Shown here: positions 62,604 to 64,000 of the stretch, one piece after another
How positions within the stretch are numbered: position 1 is the stretch's first letter
How the letters are laid out: the number at the start of each line of letters is the position of its first letter
Assembly (NCBI RefSeq): GCF_025567625.1
Contig: NZ_JAOQJC010000001.1
Location: 248,001-312,000, forward strand
Length of the DNA stretch: 64,000 nucleotides
Direction: 5' to 3'
From: Paenibacillus sp. J5C2022
GTDB taxonomy: Bacteria > Bacillota > Bacilli > Paenibacillales > Paenibacillaceae
Notes under the pieces: model-generated
Databases searched by the model: none
What the model was told of the DNA's origin: nothing
Seen by the model: only the letters and a program-made list of their open reading frames with translations
Translations under genes and position numbers: made by a program

Positions 62604-63929
62604 ATGAAGAAATCAATCGTTGCTGCATTAGTTATAGTGATGGTGTTATCCGCACTTGCGGGCTGTTCCGGTGGAGGACAGGAGAAGCCGTCGAATAATG
62701 CCCCTGATTCATCCTCATCGGACAAAGAGTCACCTGTTTCGAAAAAAGAGATCAGAATCTCCTGGTGGGGTTCGCAAAGCCGGCATGATTTAACGATGAA
62801 AGCACTGGATTTATTTATGGAGAAAAATCCGGATATTAAAGTTACGGCGGAGTTCTCCGGATGGGACGGTTATTGGGATAAGCTAAATGTGCAGACAAGC
62901 GGTGGCAACGCCCCCGACTTGATGCAAATGCATTTGAGCTATCTAAGCAATTACGTGACCCGGGGATTAGTGGCCGATCTTAGCGCTGCCATGGACTATT
63001 CTGATGTGGCAGAATCCTCACTTGCAATTGGTAAGCATGAAGGGGGCTTGTATGCCATTCCGGCTGGATTGAACAGCTATGTTATGATGTACAATCCGGC
63101 GCTCTATGAGAAGGCGGGTATAACGATTGACGGCCGTCTGACCTGGGATGAATTTACGGCGAATACGAAGCAGGTGGCTGAGAAGCTGGGAGACGGCTTT
63201 TATGGCAGCGAAGACTTCAGCACAGAGTTTGGCGGGTTTTTCGAGTATTTCGTTCGTCAGAAGGGCGAGAATTTATATGACGGCAACCAGCTTGGCTTTA
63301 CAGAAGAAACGCTCGCTGCTTGGTTCCAGTATTGGACCGACTTGAGAACGGAAGGCGTTATACCGGATGCGCAGCTGGCCAATTCTTATTCACTTGCAGA
63401 ATATGAGAAGACGCTGCTCGTAACAGGCAAAGGCCCTGTCAAGGTGGATGGCAGCAATCAGATCGGGACATACGAGAAGCTGGCGAACCAGCCGTTCGAA
63501 ATGATGCTGTATCCGACGATGGATGGAGGCCAGGAGGGCCATGCTTTGTCCGCCGGCATTCTATGGTCCATCAATGCGGACAGCAAGCACCCGGAAGAAG
63601 TAAAGAAGCTGCTTGATTTTCTGACCCATGATCCTGAAGCTGCCGATATATTGGGAGCGACCAGAGGCGTTCCGATTTCTTCGAATATCAGAGAACGGCT
63701 GAGCGCCTCCTTGAACGACGCGGATCGGAAGCAGTTCAATATTATTGATGAGCTGTCAGCCGTAGCCCGTCCATTGAACAGCAACATTTCGCCGAAGGGA
63801 TCGGCAGAGGTAAAGGAATTGTTCGAGAATACGGCGCAGAGCGTACAGTTCGGAGAAATGGCGCCGGATGCCGCGGCCAAGAAGTTCGTGAAGGAAGCAA
63901 ATGATATTTTAAGCAAGCAAAGCGATTAA
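62604..63929 (+). CDS. Second extracellular sugar-binding lipoprotein
   Basis: A 441-residue family 1 solute-binding lipoprotein (lipobox ALAGCSG, then a Ser/Asn-rich linker). The core has ISWWGSQSRHDLTMKALDLF and SGGNAPDLMQMH. ATG 62604 follows GGAGGG; the in-frame ATG at 62583 precedes that site. It differs from the first binding protein of this locus, which suggests a second CUT1 importer whose permease genes would lie beyond the window end. It follows the beta-mannosidase by about 110 bp. Confidence 0.85.
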   Translation: MKKSIVAALVIVMVLSALAGCSGGGQEKPSNNAPDSSSSDKESPVSKKEIRISWWGSQSRHDLTMKALDLFMEKNPDIKVTAEFSGWDGYWDKLNVQTSGGNAPDLMQMHLSYLSNYVTRGLVADLSAAMDYSDVAESSLAIGKHEGGLYAIPAGLNSYVMMYNPALYEKAGITIDGRLTWDEFTANTKQVAEKLGDGFYGSEDFSTEFGGFFEYFVRQKGENLYDGNQLGFTEETLAAWFQYWTDLRTEGVIPDAQLANSYSLAEYEKTLLVTGKGPVKVDGSNQIGTYEKLANQPFEMMLYPTMDGGQEGHALSAGILWSINADSKHPEEVKKLLDFLTHDPEAADILGATRGVPISSNIRERLSASLNDADRKQFNIIDELSAVARPLNSNISPKGSAEVKELFENTAQSVQFGEMAPDAAAKKFVKEANDILSKQSD

Positions 63930-64000
63930 AGCAGACATTGCTCATTATGCAAGCATAAATGAACAGATATAGAAACGGCGATCGTCCTTAGGCGGCGTGA

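Noticed and set aside
1..64000. CRISPR arrays, tRNA or rRNA genes, prophage genes and intact insertion sequences.
   Set aside because: Reading both strands showed no regularly spaced repeats, tRNA-like CCA-ended clover structures or transposase motifs.

Overview
The window reads as a chromosomal segment of a Paenibacillus-like, spore-forming Bacillales bacterium. This is inferred from gene content, because no rRNA gene is present. The supporting signs are strong AGGAGG ribosome binding sites, frequent GTG/TTG starts, a DUF4179-type anti-sigma factor beside an ECF sigma, a CsoR/CopA copper operon, a YesM/YesN-type two-component pair beside a CUT1 sugar importer with no ATPase gene of its own, and large secreted polysaccharide-degrading enzymes. 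No tRNA, rRNA, CRISPR array, prophage or intact insertion sequence was seen.

Layout. 0-0.65 kb: the end of a two-gene threonine/serine exporter. 0.87-3.05 kb: an arsenic operon, arsR-arsB-arsC, with a palindromic operator and a terminator. 3.2-5.2 kb: an FHA-winged-helix regulator and a MurA paralogue whose catalytic Cys is Asp. 5.2-5.9 kb: a repeat-rich gene-free stretch. 5.9-9.5 kb: a membrane protein, then an ECF sigma/anti-sigma pair. 9.5-17.2 kb: a carbohydrate block with a decayed ABC permease end, a 1562-aa heparinase II/III-type protein, a zinc-type dehydrogenase and a GntR regulator fused to a solute-binding-protein domain. 17.2-22.9 kb: a lower-GC block starting with a UMP-kinase paralogue behind an attenuator-like leader. 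It is rich in deletion scars: a methyltransferase without its SAM-binding core, a phosphoesterase lacking a middle segment, and an ABC ATPase without its first half. 22.9-26.9 kb: csoR-copA-nitrite reductase-like-glutaredoxin. 27.7-31.6 kb: an operon of ArsR-type repressor, SRPBCC protein, short UvrA and flavin reductase with twin operators. 31.7-36.6 kb: a GGDEF-EAL protein, two small membrane proteins and an HD phosphohydrolase. 36.6-42.2 kb: MFS, SfsA, a BBE-type flavoprotein and a Rieske protein. 42.3-45.5 kb: an AT-rich block with LysR, tautomerase, a broken carboxymuconolactone decarboxylase, PhzF and Nudix. 45.6-64 kb: a polysaccharide-utilisation locus.

How the genes work together. 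The last 18 kb form one coherent system. A lipoprotein and two permeases import oligosaccharides; the ATPase is presumably a shared MsmX-type protein encoded elsewhere. A double-sensor histidine kinase and AraC-type regulator probably control the locus, with a cre-like site for catabolite repression. Two exported beta-helix proteins act outside the cell. A GH43 enzyme, a GH28-like protein and a GH2 beta-mannosidase without signal peptides finish degradation inside. The copper operon pairs export with two redox proteins. The ArsR/SRPBCC/UvrA/flavin-reductase operon looks like an inducible response to a DNA-damaging or intercalating small molecule. The strongest leads for new biology are the UvrA operon, the copper-linked reductase/glutaredoxin pair, the GntR-solute-binding fusion, the Asp-type MurA paralogue and the beta-helix set with its tandem 160-residue modules.
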